The notes: a model not told the origin generated them from the sequence alone. 64,000 nucleotides of DNA from Rhodoplanes sp. (GCF_013377085.1 NZ_JACAAX010000036.1:1-64000), one strand, 5' to 3'; shown: positions 29,494-38,472, counted from the stretch's first letter. Numbers and translations are program-made.

Positions 29494-29604
29494 CCCTGCA
29501 GGACGAGGATGAAATCGTCGTGCAGGCTGTGGGGCCCCCGTCATCGCAACGGGCAACCGGCGCCGATCGGCGCTGTCTTTAGAGACTCCAGTATCGGGTT
29601 CGAA

Positions 29605-30552
29605 ATGCGGTGCTCCTACGCCACGCCGTCAGGCGACACTGTCTCGTTCTGGTCGGCCTTGATCGCTGGCGTCGGGTGCAGTGGGCTGATGTTCTTCGTC
29701 GCCCTGCCGCTGGCGCTGTCGAGCCCCTACCCCACCCCGAAGGAGCGCGCCTGGATCGTCGACGGCGGCCTGCTGCGTACCGTGGCGCTCGCGCCGATCG
29801 GCCGCGACGAGGCCATCGAGGCGGAGGCCGACGTCGAATCGGAGTCCGGTCCCGAGGGCGGGCACGGCAGTCTGGCCGACATCCTCTCCTGGGAACCGAC
29901 CTTCACGCTCGCCTCGCTGTCGATCGACCCCGATGCCGACGTGACCGGCAGCCTCGGTTCGGCCGGCGCCGCCGCGATCGGGCCTGACGCGGTGCTGCGC
30001 GTTCGCCCCGGCGAGCCCGCCGACGAGGTCGACGACTATCTGTGGGACGTCTACCTGCGCAATCCGATCAAGAAGGACGGCTCGGGCGACTTCACCTGGA
30101 AGGATCCGGCCGCCGCCAAGCGCGCCGGCATGTCGCTCAAGGATTACGTCATCCGCGGCATGGACCGCGACTTCCGCGAGACGCTCTATCACATGGGCAA
30201 GGCGCTCGACGCCGACGGCTACAACTGGTCGATGCTCTCGGCCTTCCGCGACGATTTCCGCCAGCGCCTCGCCTCCGGCTTCAAGGCCTCGGTCGGCAAC
30301 TCGCTGCACGGCGGCAGCCGCCGCACCGGCGGCTACGGCCACGGCCGCGCCATCGACATCACCACGGCCGACGGCCACGACGCCGAGAGCGTGTGGCACT
30401 GGATCGACCGCAACGGCGCCCGCTTCGCCATGAGCCGGCCGATGCCGGGCTACGACCCCGCCCACATCCAGGCGCGCGGCAACTACCTGCAGATCGCCGC
30501 GACGCTGCGCGGCAAGCGCTCCCGCTACGCCACCGCCGTCGCCCACGACTGA
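29605..30552 (+). CDS. Putative exported D-Ala-D-Ala carboxypeptidase-like (M15-type) protein
   Basis: A 315-aa protein with one N-terminal hydrophobic segment (SALIAGVGCSGLMFFVALPL) acting as anchor or signal, then an acidic linker and a C-terminal domain. The NSLHGGSRRTGGYGHGRAID stretch resembles the zinc-binding 'SxHxxGxAxD' motif of M15 peptidoglycan peptidases, and a later HIQARGNYL could supply further residues. It would act in the periplasm on peptidoglycan if active. The ATG at 29605 is preferred over 29509. The family assignment is moderate because the histidine spacing is unusual. Confidence 0.65.
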   Translation: MRCSYATPSGDTVSFWSALIAGVGCSGLMFFVALPLALSSPYPTPKERAWIVDGGLLRTVALAPIGRDEAIEAEADVESESGPEGGHGSLADILSWEPTFTLASLSIDPDADVTGSLGSAGAAAIGPDAVLRVRPGEPADEVDDYLWDVYLRNPIKKDGSGDFTWKDPAAAKRAGMSLKDYVIRGMDRDFRETLYHMGKALDADGYNWSMLSAFRDDFRQRLASGFKASVGNSLHGGSRRTGGYGHGRAIDITTADGHDAESVWHWIDRNGARFAMSRPMPGYDPAHIQARGNYLQIAATLRGKRSRYATAVAHD

Positions 30553-30569
30553 TACCAGCCTTCGTAGCT

Positions 30570-30679
30570 CGTCATTCCGGGACGACGCGAATGCGCCGGA
30601 CCCGAAATCCAACCAAGACCTCCGAATTCAACGTTGGATTCCGGGTTCGCGGGCTGATGGCCCGCGCCCCGGAATGACC
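30570..30679. repeat. Family C intergenic palindromic repeat, copy 5
   Basis: It starts CGTCATTCCGGGACGACGCG and ends GCGCCCCGGAATGACC. The centre contains an extra inverted pair, AATCCAAC...GTTGGATT. It occupies the convergent gap between the M15-like and TPR genes. Confidence 0.8.
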
Positions 30680-30710
30680 GCCCGAATTTGGACGGCGCAG
30701 CTCACGCTGC

Positions 30711-32249
30711 CTAATCCCGCAGCCCCTCGTCCAGCCGCGCCAGCACGTCGGACCAGTCTCTCGCACGGGATTGGCGGATCAGCCGCATGGTCGGATACCA
30801 CGGGCTGTCGGCGCGATCCCGCAGCCAGCGCCAGTCGAGCGCATGGGGCGTGAGCAGCCAGGTCGGCCGCGCCAGCGCACCGGCGAGATGCGCGACCGCG
30901 CTGTCGACCGTGACGACGAGGTCGAGCGCCGCGACGGCCGCGGCCGTGTCGGAAAAATCGCCGAGCGCGTCCGACAGGTCGACGATGTCGGGCCGCTCGG
31001 CGAGCGACGCCCGATCCTTCGGCCGCGGATCCTTCTGCAGGCTGTAGAGCGCGACGCCCTCCTGCGGCAGATGGGGCAGCAGCGCCGCGAGGGGGATCGA
31101 GCGCCGTTGATCGAATCGGTGCTTCGGATTACCGGCCCAGACGAGCCCGACCTTGAGGCCGGGTCGGGCGGCGAAGCGCTCCCGCCAGGCGGCGAGCTTG
31201 CGCGACGCCGGAAACAGATACGGGACGTCGGCCGGCAGCGTCGCCAGCGTGGTGCCGAGCCTGAACGGCAGGCTCATCAGCGGCAGGTGCCAGTCGAACG
31301 GCGGCGCCGCCTCGCCGGCGACGATCACCCGGACACCCGGAAAGGCCTGCGCGAGAAGAGCGACCAGCGGCGCCTGCACCTGCAGCACCACGGCGGCCGC
31401 ATCGGCCGCGACGGCGGGGACGAACCGTACGAACTGCAGGGTGTCGCCGAGCCCCTGCTCGGCATGGAGCAGGATGGTGCGGCCGGCGAGCGGCTCGCCC
31501 TGCCATTCGGGCTCCTCGAAACGCCGCATCGCGGCACTCAGCACGCCGCGCTTGCGGCGCCATTCGTATTCGGCGAAGCCGCCGGCGAGGTCGCCGTCGA
31601 GCAGCATCGCCGTGGCCCGGTTGAACCGCGCCGTCGCATTCGTCGGATCGCAGGCGACGGCCTGCTCGTGCAGGCTCCGCTCCTCGTCGAGCCGGCCGAG
31701 ATCGTGCAGCACACGCGCCAGATTGCTGTAGGGCTCGACCCTGTCGGGCGCGATCGCGATGGCCTCCCGGTGCGCCGCGATGGCGGCGTCGAAGGCATCG
31801 CATGCGTGAAGGGCGGTGCCGAGGTTGGTCAGTGCCGCGGGATTGCGCGGATCGATCTCGAGGGCGCGGCGGTGGCAGCGCAACGCGTCGTCGAGCCGGC
31901 CGAGATCCTTGAGGACCATCCCGAGGCTCGAATGGGCGTTCGACCAGTCGGGCCGCAGCGCGATCGCCTGCTTCAACGCGGCCGCTGCGGCGCCATCGTC
32001 GCCGCGGTCGCGCAGCACGCGGGCCATGCCGAAATTGGCCTCCGCCAGCCACTCGCCGGCATGGAGCGGCGCGAGCGCCACAGCCGACGCGTAGGCGCCG
32101 ATCGCCTCGTCGAGTTTTCCGTCCTTCATCAGCGCCGCGCCGCGATCGGCTTGGGCACGCCCGGCGTCCACGGGACCGACCTCGGCACGGCCGATCGGCG
32201 TCCGGCCGTCTCGTGTCCGACGCACCTGGGTGCGGCCACCATGTCCCAT
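30711..32249 (-). CDS. TPR-repeat protein with glycosyltransferase (GT9/41-like) C-terminal domain
   Basis: About 512 aa. The N-terminal half is at least five tetratricopeptide repeats (for example SNAHSSLGMVLKDLGRLDDA, AALTNLGTALHACDAFDAAI). The C-terminal half has glycosyltransferase-like elements (ILLHAEQGLGDTLQFVRFVP, KVGLVWAGNPKHRFDQRRSI, VVTVDSAVAHLAGALARPTW). This architecture is common in alphaproteobacteria near surface-sugar or flagellin-modification genes, but none is adjacent here. A GTG at 32324 gives a 537-aa alternative with an Arg/Pro-rich extension. The amidase gene upstream is only 13 nt from that GTG, so co-transcription is likely. Confidence 0.8.
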   Translation of the reverse strand: MGHGGRTQVRRTRDGRTPIGRAEVGPVDAGRAQADRGAALMKDGKLDEAIGAYASAVALAPLHAGEWLAEANFGMARVLRDRGDDGAAAAALKQAIALRPDWSNAHSSLGMVLKDLGRLDDALRCHRRALEIDPRNPAALTNLGTALHACDAFDAAIAAHREAIAIAPDRVEPYSNLARVLHDLGRLDEERSLHEQAVACDPTNATARFNRATAMLLDGDLAGGFAEYEWRRKRGVLSAAMRRFEEPEWQGEPLAGRTILLHAEQGLGDTLQFVRFVPAVAADAAAVVLQVQAPLVALLAQAFPGVRVIVAGEAAPPFDWHLPLMSLPFRLGTTLATLPADVPYLFPASRKLAAWRERFAARPGLKVGLVWAGNPKHRFDQRRSIPLAALLPHLPQEGVALYSLQKDPRPKDRASLAERPDIVDLSDALGDFSDTAAAVAALDLVVTVDSAVAHLAGALARPTWLLTPHALDWRWLRDRADSPWYPTMRLIRQSRARDWSDVLARLDEGLRD

Positions 32250-32337
32250 GCTCGAGCTCGTCCCCGATTGCGGTCGAGCTTGATACGGGCCGGGCACAGC
32301 TTTCCGGCGGAAAGCCTTCGTCACGAGCCGAACGGTG

Positions 32338-34683
32338 TCAGCCCGTGCCGCCCGGCTGGCGCGGAATCGGCCCGAAGGCCGGCGGCGGGATGCGTCGCCG
32401 CGACGCCGCCTCGTACGAGGAGGCGATCCGCAAGATCACGTCCTCCTTGCCGGGCTCCGCACGGAACACCAGCGAGAACGGCAGCCCGGGCGCAGGGATC
32501 GTCGTCGGCGTGTGCGAGGGCGCCGACACGTAACGCGCGCCGTCCGGCGTCAGCGCGAACACCGGATCGTAGACGGTCGTGACATAGCCGGCCGGAACCA
32601 GAACCTCGGTCAGCCCGGCGTTCGGACCCATCAGCGACTCGGGCGCCAGATTGTGCGGGATATCGTACTGGTGCGGATGGCCGATCAGCCCGGGCGGCCA
32701 CGGCGTGTGCAGCCGCACCAGTGCGTCCAGCTTGTTCTCCAGCATCACCATCATGTCGACGCGGCGCAGAAGCTCGCGCAGCATGATGCGTTCGTCGACG
32801 CCCTGGCGACCGCCCAGCGGATTGCGCGGATCGGCGATCTCCTCCCAGTTCCTGAAGGCGGCGCGCTGGTCGTCGCCCCAGAATTTCGAGCGCGCATTGA
32901 GGGCAGCCCAATCCGACAGCGTCTCGGTGACGCCCTGCTCGGCCCAGTCGGCGGCGCGGCGCATCAGGTACTGGCTGATGTGGAAGCGGAACGCCATCGC
33001 CATTTCCTGCTGCTGGATCGTTCCGATATCGAGATTTTTGGGCGGCGCGATGCGCCCCTCCGCCATCGCGACGAGGTAATCGATCGGCGCCATGGTGCCG
33101 TTGCCGAACACCTTGCCGGGCGAAAACTCGGTCGGCACGATGGCGTCGGCGAACTCCTGAAAGAGCGGACGGCCGTCGCGGCCGAGCCGGAACATCAGGT
33201 CCGGCATGAACACCGGCACGAGGCGCGTCAACGCCGTGGTGAAGTCGACCGTCATCGGCGCGATGTCGGGATCGGGCGCAAAAGTCGGCTCGCGCGACTC
33301 GACCAGCGTGACGCCGAGCCGACCGCCCAGGATCTCCTTGATCTCGCGCGCCGCCGCCTCGACGATCGGCACCTCGGTCAGCGAGCCGGGCGGCACCCGC
33401 ATCGACTCGCGGATGATGCCGAGCCGCAGGCCCGCCAGCTCACCCGCCCGGCCGGTGCCTGTCGCGTGGCTCGCGTAAGGCGTCGCCAGCACCGAGGGGC
33501 GCGGCACCGTCGTGTAGACGTCGCGCGGATCGTAATAGCCCTGCTCGGGATCCTTCAGCGCATCGAGAATCTTGGCGCAGTCGCCGATGGTGCGGGCGTG
33601 GATGCCGCTGCGGTCGCAATAGATGTCGGCCCCGATGGCGCCGCCCTCGAAGCCGAGCATCGCCTTGTGGGGCAGGATCAGCGCCACCGCGTTGTGGTTC
33701 GACGGGCCGCGGCAGGAGGCGCGCGTCTCCTCGCCGAGGCTCGCCATCACCATGTTGGTCGACACCGACAGGGCCGAGCCGGAGCTCGATCCGAGCGAGG
33801 CCGAGCGGCGCGTGTCGTAGGGGTTCGACGGGTTGCCGCCCCAGGTGGTGCGCTGATAGCCGAGCGTCGACGGCAGCACTTTGTCCGGCGCGTGACGGCC
33901 GCCCGGATTGCCGGCGCGGCCGTTGTACTCGGTGCACACGGCCTTGGCGAAGATGATGGCGCCCCTCTTGCGAAGCTGGTCGACCAGCACATGGTCGCGC
34001 GCCGGCACGTCGATGTCGTAGGCGGCGTCGCCGCCGCCGGTCGAGCGCATGTCCTTGGTGTCGAACGAATCCTTGAACGAGAACACGACCCCGTAGAGCG
34101 GCAGTTTTTCCAGATCCGGATCGCGGCCGTACTGCGCGTCGAGCGCGGCCGCCTGCTCGAGCGCGTCGGGCCAGCGGCGGAAAATCTCGGCGCCGGGCGG
34201 CGCGTCCGGCGGCAGCGGGCCGTCGTCGGGATGGCGGTCGAAGTCGCCCGAAAACGTCACCGAGCGCTCGCCCCGGATGTTGAGCGTGGCGAGCGCGTTG
34301 ACCTGGCCGGCCTCCGGGATGCCGACGATCATGCCGAACTGCTGCTTTACGCGCGGATCCGAGGCGGTCGGCTCCATGCGGCCGTATTCGAGCGGCGGCC
34401 CCGTGTAGCGATCGAGATCGGGCAGCACGGTCGCGGCTTTCACGGTCGCGGTCGCGAAGGTGAGCGGCGCGCCGCCCCGCAGCGGGCCGGTCGCGGCCGG
34501 CACCGGCGCGCCGTCCGCCGTCACCAGCATGCTCGACACGCCGTTATAGGCGCGCACCCGGTCGATATAGTGCCGGACGATCTCGACGCAGGTGATCTCG
34601 CCGGCCCGGATGGCGGCGTGCATCGCGTCGATGGTCGCTTCCTCGAGCCTGAACGGCGTCCGCGCCTCGGCCTGCCCGGTCAT
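32338..34683 (-). CDS. Amidase signature family protein, unusually long (781 aa)
   Basis: The amidase signature core is recognisable: the catalytic lysine in YGVVFSFKDSFDTKDM, the Ser-rich loop LGSSSGSALSVS, and the downstream TRASCRGPSNHN in place of the usual GGSIR. The N-terminus (ATIDAMHAAIRAGEITCVEI, VRHYIDRVRAYNG) is standard. Typical members are about 450-550 aa. Here about 150 residues are inserted after position 50 and the C-terminus is long. There is no clear signal peptide. It probably hydrolyses a C-N amide bond, with unknown substrate. It lies upstream of the TPR gene on the same strand. Confidence 0.8.
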   Translation of the reverse strand: MTGQAEARTPFRLEEATIDAMHAAIRAGEITCVEIVRHYIDRVRAYNGVSSMLVTADGAPVPAATGPLRGGAPLTFATATVKAATVLPDLDRYTGPPLEYGRMEPTASDPRVKQQFGMIVGIPEAGQVNALATLNIRGERSVTFSGDFDRHPDDGPLPPDAPPGAEIFRRWPDALEQAAALDAQYGRDPDLEKLPLYGVVFSFKDSFDTKDMRSTGGGDAAYDIDVPARDHVLVDQLRKRGAIIFAKAVCTEYNGRAGNPGGRHAPDKVLPSTLGYQRTTWGGNPSNPYDTRRSASLGSSSGSALSVSTNMVMASLGEETRASCRGPSNHNAVALILPHKAMLGFEGGAIGADIYCDRSGIHARTIGDCAKILDALKDPEQGYYDPRDVYTTVPRPSVLATPYASHATGTGRAGELAGLRLGIIRESMRVPPGSLTEVPIVEAAAREIKEILGGRLGVTLVESREPTFAPDPDIAPMTVDFTTALTRLVPVFMPDLMFRLGRDGRPLFQEFADAIVPTEFSPGKVFGNGTMAPIDYLVAMAEGRIAPPKNLDIGTIQQQEMAMAFRFHISQYLMRRAADWAEQGVTETLSDWAALNARSKFWGDDQRAAFRNWEEIADPRNPLGGRQGVDERIMLRELLRRVDMMVMLENKLDALVRLHTPWPPGLIGHPHQYDIPHNLAPESLMGPNAGLTEVLVPAGYVTTVYDPVFALTPDGARYVSAPSHTPTTIPAPGLPFSLVFRAEPGKEDVILRIASSYEAASRRRIPPPAFGPIPRQPGGTG

Positions 34684-35002
34684 GACGGCTCCGTCTTGTT
34701 GTTGTGGGTTGGTCGTCTCGGTGGGTCGTCTTCGTCGACCCCGAGTAGAGCGCGGCCCGGCGTTTCGGGCAATGGGCCCCCGCCGTCATGCCGGGCCGGC
34801 CGCAGGCCGAGACCCGGCCATCCATCCCGTTCGCAAGAGCCCTTCTTTCGAACGGGATGGATGCGCGGGTCTGCGCCCGCGCATGACGCCGTGGGGTATT
34901 CCAAGCCACGCATGACGACAGGCCTGCCACCCGCCCCTGTGCGCCGCCCCCGCTCGTCCGCTATGGTCCCGAATCGAGACGAGACCGCCGCGCGAGGACC
35001 CC
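34684..35002. other. Divergent intergenic region with a family A repeat
   Basis: It lies between the amidase (left) and the AI-2E-type transporter (right). Apart from the repeat at 34784-34888 no gene or clear promoter was seen. Confidence 0.5.
34784..34888. repeat. Family A intergenic palindromic repeat, copy 3
   Basis: It starts CGTCATGCCGGGCCGGCCGC and ends TGCGCCCGCGCATGACG. The centre is ATCCATCCCGTTCG...CGAACGGGATGGAT, itself a perfect 14-bp inverted pair. Confidence 0.88.
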
Positions 35003-36133
35003 ATGACGACCCCCAAGGACCCTTCCCCCGAACCGGTCGCCGTCAAGCTGGCGAGCACGACGACGCTGATCGAGCGGGGGACGGCGCTGGCGGCCTTCGT
35101 CGCGCTGATGATCGGCGTCGCGCTGATCGTCAAGCCGTTCGTCACCGGCATCCTGTTCGGCGGCATTCTCGCCATCGCCACTTGGCCGATGCGCGACGCG
35201 CTGGTGCGTCGCGGCGTGTCGGGCGGGGTCGCCGCGACGATCCTGCTCATGGCCGCAGTCGCCACCATCGGGGTTCCGGCCGTGTCGCTGGCGCCGGGCC
35301 TCGCCGAGCGGCTGGTGAAAGGGGCGCAGCAGATCCAGGCCTATTTCGCCGGCATGCCGGAGCTGCCCACCTGGCTCGCCAACATCCCGTTCGTCGAGGA
35401 ACCGCTGCGGCGGCTGTGGGCCGACCTCGCCGACCCGAGCAGCATCGTCCAGGAGGTGTTCAAGTCTTATTCGGCGGAGCTGCAACGGGCCCTGGTCGAG
35501 ATCGCGAAGGCGTTCGCCGACGGCATCTTCCAGCTCCTGGTGTCGCTCGCCGTCGCCTTCGGCTTCTGGCTGCGCGGCGACACCATCGCCCGCACGTTGC
35601 GCGAGATCGCCGAGCGGCTCGGCGGCGCGACGGCCGGGACGGCGCTGGAATCCGCCGCCGATTCGGTGCGCGGCGTCGCCTACGGCATCGTCGGCACGGC
35701 GGCCGTGCAGGCCGTGCTGATGGCGATCGGGCTGTTGATGGCCGGCGTGCCGGGCGCCGGTCTGCTCGGCTTCCTCGCCCTGCTGATCGCGCTCAGCCAG
35801 TTCGGCATCCTCTTGGCCTTCATCTGGGGCGGCGCCGCCTGGTGGCTGTTCGGGCTGGGCTCGACCGGCTGGGCGATCTTCATCATCGCCTGGGGCATCA
35901 TGGTCTCGACCGTCGACAATTTCATCCGGCCCTGGCTGGTCAGCTTCGGGGCGGCGCTGCCCTTCACGCTGATCTTCCTCGGCGTGCTGGGCGGCTTTCT
36001 GGCCTTCGGGTTTCTGGGCCTGTTCATCGGCCCGACGCTCTTGGGCGTGTTCATCAACATGCTCGACGCCTGGCGCCGCGCCTCCGCCCCACCGGTCGTC
36101 GCCCTGGTCACGCCGCCGGCCGTGAAAGGGTAG
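35003..36133 (+). CDS. AI-2E family transporter (PerM/YdiK type membrane protein)
   Basis: A 376-aa polytopic inner-membrane protein with about eight hydrophobic segments. The N-terminal pair includes FVALMIGVALIVKPFVTGIL. A soluble middle (residues about 95-160) precedes the C-terminal core GVAYGIVGTAAVQAVLMAIG, FIIAWGIMVSTVDNFIRPWL and FGFLGLFIGPTLLGVF, which is the family's conserved NxxxP region. Members export small molecules, or ions in some cases. The name does not prove an autoinducer role. It starts at the ATG of 35003, and a family A repeat follows the stop. Confidence 0.88.
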   Translation: MTTPKDPSPEPVAVKLASTTTLIERGTALAAFVALMIGVALIVKPFVTGILFGGILAIATWPMRDALVRRGVSGGVAATILLMAAVATIGVPAVSLAPGLAERLVKGAQQIQAYFAGMPELPTWLANIPFVEEPLRRLWADLADPSSIVQEVFKSYSAELQRALVEIAKAFADGIFQLLVSLAVAFGFWLRGDTIARTLREIAERLGGATAGTALESAADSVRGVAYGIVGTAAVQAVLMAIGLLMAGVPGAGLLGFLALLIALSQFGILLAFIWGGAAWWLFGLGSTGWAIFIIAWGIMVSTVDNFIRPWLVSFGAALPFTLIFLGVLGGFLAFGFLGLFIGPTLLGVFINMLDAWRRASAPPVVALVTPPAVKG

Positions 36134-36139
36134 TCGAGC

Positions 36140-36244
36140 CGTCATGGCCGGGCCGGCCGAAGGCCGTGACCCGGCCATCCATCGTCTCGCATAAGCCCTT
36201 CTTTCGAGGACGATGGATGCGCGGGTCTTCGCCCGCGCATGACG
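36140..36244. repeat. Family A intergenic palindromic repeat, copy 4
   Basis: It starts CGTCATGGCCGGGCCGGCCG, has ATCCATCGTC...GACGATGGAT in the centre, and ends TTCGCCCGCGCATGACG. Confidence 0.9.
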
Positions 36245-36286
36245 CCGAGCTACGATGCCGGCCTTGCACCACTTCGGATTTCGATC

Positions 36287-36577
36287 ATGAGGTGCTTCTG
36301 GGTTTACATCCTGGCGAGCCGTCCCGGTGGCACGCTCTATGTCGGCATCACCAACGACTTGGTTCGGCGCATCTACGAGCACCGAGAGGGCTTCGTCGCT
36401 GGTTTCACGAAACGGTACCGCGTCAAGTCGCTCGTCTATTACGAGCAGCACGACACCGCGGTCGCTGCGATCCAACGCGAGAAGAACATCAAGCACTGGC
36501 CGCGCGAGTGGAAGATCGACCTGATCGCGTCACTCAATCCGGATTGGCAGGATCTCTACGACGAGATCACACGCTGA
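36287..36577 (+). CDS. GIY-YIG nuclease superfamily protein
   Basis: A 96-aa single-domain protein of the small GIY-YIG (YhbQ/UPF0213-like) group. The signature is degenerate: WVYILASRPGGTLYVGITND supplies the 'Y-I-L...LYVGIT' version of GIY-YIG. The helix with VRRIYEHREG provides the catalytic arginine, and EKNIKHWPREWKIDLI is the typical C-terminus. Possible roles are DNA repair or mobile DNA. It is a stand-alone gene lying between two family A repeats, starting at 36287. Confidence 0.88.
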   Translation: MRCFWVYILASRPGGTLYVGITNDLVRRIYEHREGFVAGFTKRYRVKSLVYYEQHDTAVAAIQREKNIKHWPREWKIDLIASLNPDWQDLYDEITR

Positions 36578-36629
36578 TACAGCTCCCACCACCCGTCATG
36601 GCCGGTCTGCGCTGCGGCATTCATCAGTC

Positions 36630-36737
36630 CGTCATGGCCGGGCCGGCCCGAAGGGCCGAGACCCGGCCATCCATCCCTTCGCATAAACCCTTCTTTCGAA
36701 GCATGATGGATGCGCGGGTCTTCGCCCGCGCATGACG
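36630..36737. repeat. Family A intergenic palindromic repeat, copy 5
   Basis: It is nearly the same as copy 4 in both arms (CGTCATGGCCGGGCCGGCCC start, TTCGCCCGCGCATGACG end). A partial extra arm, CCCGTCATGGCCGG, lies at about 36594-36607. It ends about 22 nt from the 3' end of the HicB-like gene. Confidence 0.9.
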
Positions 36738-36759
36738 GGGCAAGCGTGATGCCACTCGA

Positions 36760-37071
36760 TCACGGTCGCTGCCAAGCCGACACCCCGGCATCGGCAGCAG
36801 CCGACCGGAACGGCACCGCGGCGACGATCGCGTCTGCCGCCCGCTCACGAAATTCGGGATCGCGGCGCAATTCGTCGATGCTGCGGGCAGCCGGAAATGG
36901 GCTACCGTCGAGGGCCGACCAGTCCACCGCCGCGAAGGCCAAGACCTCGGCGGCATTCCGCATAGCCTCGTCGATGGTGTCGCCGGCCGTGATCACGCCC
37001 GGCACGTCCGGAAACGACACGCCGTAGCAGGTGTCGGGCTCCTTGTGGATCAGGGCGATGTAGTGGGGCAT
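36760..37071 (-). CDS. hicB: HicB-family antitoxin, short form
   Basis: A 103-aa HicB-type protein. The N-terminal half MPHYIALIHKEPDTCYGVSF, PDVPGVITAGDTIDEAMRNA is the standard partly degenerate RNase H fold that binds HicA. The usual C-terminal ribbon-helix-helix or helix-turn-helix DNA-binding domain is absent, and the protein stops after ADAGVSAWQRP. It may be a truncated gene, since a family A repeat lies about 22 nt past the stop. The ATG at 37071 is preferred to 37092. It is 5 nt downstream of hicA. Confidence 0.75.
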   Translation of the reverse strand: MPHYIALIHKEPDTCYGVSFPDVPGVITAGDTIDEAMRNAAEVLAFAAVDWSALDGSPFPAARSIDELRRDPEFRERAADAIVAAVPFRSAAADAGVSAWQRP

Positions 37072-37076
37072 CGGCG

Positions 37077-37271
37077 TCAATCCTTCGACCAACCGGCTTG
37101 CTTGTATATGGCGCGGACCGTGCCGGCCGGAAGGTCCTTCTTCGGATGGGGCACGATCACGCGTCGTCGCTTTGCAGAGTCGATGAATTTGTGGTGCGAG
37201 CCGCTGACCGAGACGAGATCGAAACCTTCCTCTCGAAGGCGGCGAATGATGTCACGACTGTCACGCAGCAT
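37077..37271 (-). CDS. hicA: HicA-family toxin (mRNA interferase)
   Basis: A 64-aa double-stranded-RNA-binding-fold toxin. DIIRRLREEGFDLVSVSGSH followed by HKF contains the catalytic histidine region, and VIVPHPKKDLPAGTVRAIYK is the conserved HicA ending. It would cleave mRNA when free of HicB. The pair hicA-hicB reads leftward in the usual toxin-first order with a 5-nt gap. Confidence 0.85.
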   Translation of the reverse strand: MLRDSRDIIRRLREEGFDLVSVSGSHHKFIDSAKRRRVIVPHPKKDLPAGTVRAIYKQAGWSKD

Positions 37272-37296
37272 GGCGGCTGACCCGCGTCGCGCTTGA

Positions 37297-38472
37297 CTAC
37301 CTCACCAGCTCCCGCATCGCCCGGTCCAGCCCGTCGAGCGTCAGCGGGAACATGCGGCCGCCCATGAGCTGGCGGACCATGCGAATGGACGACGTGTACT
37401 CCCACTGCTCCTGCGGCACCGGGTTGAGCCACACGCAGGCCGGATAGGTCCGCGTCACCCGCTCCAGCCACACTTGCCCGGGCTCCTCGTTCATGTGCTC
37501 GACCGAGCCGCCCGGAGTCACGATCTCATACGGGCTCATCGAGGCGTCGCCGACGAAGATCACCTTGTAGTCGTGCGGATAGGTGTGCATCACGTCGAAG
37601 GTCGGCGTGGTGTGGTCCCAGCGCCGCTTGTTCTCCTTCCACACCCGCTCGTACAGGCAGTTGTGGAAGTAGTAATATTCGAGGTGCTTGAACTCCAGCC
37701 GCGCCGCCGAGAACAGCTCCTCGGTGAGCGCGATGTGCCAGTCCATCGAGCCGCCGACGTCGAAGAAGGCCAGCACCTTCACGGCGTTGTGGCGCTCGGG
37801 CCGCATGTGGATGTCGAGATAGCCCTTGTGGGCCGTGCCCTTGATGGTGCCGTCGAGATCGAGCTCTTCCGGCGCCCCGGTGCGGGCGAATTTTCGCAAA
37901 CGTCGCAGCGCAATCTTGATGTTGCGGGTACCGAGCTCGACGGTGTCGTCGAGATCCTTGAACTCGCGCTTGTCCCACACCTTGACGGCGCGGAAATTGC
38001 GGTTGGTCTCCTGGCCGATGCGGATGCCTTCGGGGTTGTAGCCGTAGGCGCCGAACGGCGAGGTGCCGCCGGTGCCGATCCACTTGCTGCCGCCCTGGTG
38101 CCGCCCCTTCTGCTCGGCGAGACGCTGCTTGATCGTCTCCAACAGCTTGTCGAGGCCGCCCAGCGCCTCGATCTGCGCCTTCTCCTCCTCGGTGAGGTAT
38201 TTTTCCGTGAGCTTCTTGAGCCAATCGGCCGGGATCTCCGCCGCCGCGGCGTCGCCCGTGGTCTCGAAGCCCTTGAACACGGTGCCGAAGACGCGGTCGA
38301 ACTTGTCGAGATTGCGCTCGTCCTTCACCAGCAAGGCGCGGGACAAATAATAGAAGTCCTCCACCCGGCGCGCGGCGAGGTCGGCATCCATGGCCTCCAT
38401 CAAGGTGAGGTACTCGCGCAGCGTCACCGGCAGGCCGGCGCTCTTGAGTGCGTGGAAGAAGCTCACGAACAT
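37297..38472 (-). CDS. CoxE-like VWA domain protein
   Basis: A 391-aa cytoplasmic protein. The N-terminus (FVSFFHALKSAGLPVTLREY) and DDTVELGTRNIKIALRRLRK are typical of the CoxE/YeaD-like family. The von Willebrand A-type domain has the metal-site variant FFDVGGSMDWHI instead of DxSxS, which is common in this family. Members work with MoxR-type ATPases to mature or assemble metal enzymes such as CO dehydrogenase, but no MoxR gene is adjacent here. The ATG at 38472 is chosen over 38934, whose extension looks non-coding. Confidence 0.85.
   Translation of the reverse strand: MFVSFFHALKSAGLPVTLREYLTLMEAMDADLAARRVEDFYYLSRALLVKDERNLDKFDRVFGTVFKGFETTGDAAAAEIPADWLKKLTEKYLTEEEKAQIEALGGLDKLLETIKQRLAEQKGRHQGGSKWIGTGGTSPFGAYGYNPEGIRIGQETNRNFRAVKVWDKREFKDLDDTVELGTRNIKIALRRLRKFARTGAPEELDLDGTIKGTAHKGYLDIHMRPERHNAVKVLAFFDVGGSMDWHIALTEELFSAARLEFKHLEYYYFHNCLYERVWKENKRRWDHTTPTFDVMHTYPHDYKVIFVGDASMSPYEIVTPGGSVEHMNEEPGQVWLERVTRTYPACVWLNPVPQEQWEYTSSIRMVRQLMGGRMFPLTLDGLDRAMRELVR

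Larger units (their letters stand above)
29284..29604. other. Intergenic region downstream of the DHOD-like gene
   Basis: It contains a short hairpin directly after the stop (TCCGGC-CTTC-GCCGGA), the terminator at 29317-29344 and a CtrA-like site at 29479-29493. No gene was found. Confidence 0.55.

Noticed and set aside
32335-36735. 1466-codon plus-strand open frame across several genes
   Set aside because: It is a shadow. It crosses intergenic repeats and lies antisense to the amidase, which has clear family motifs.
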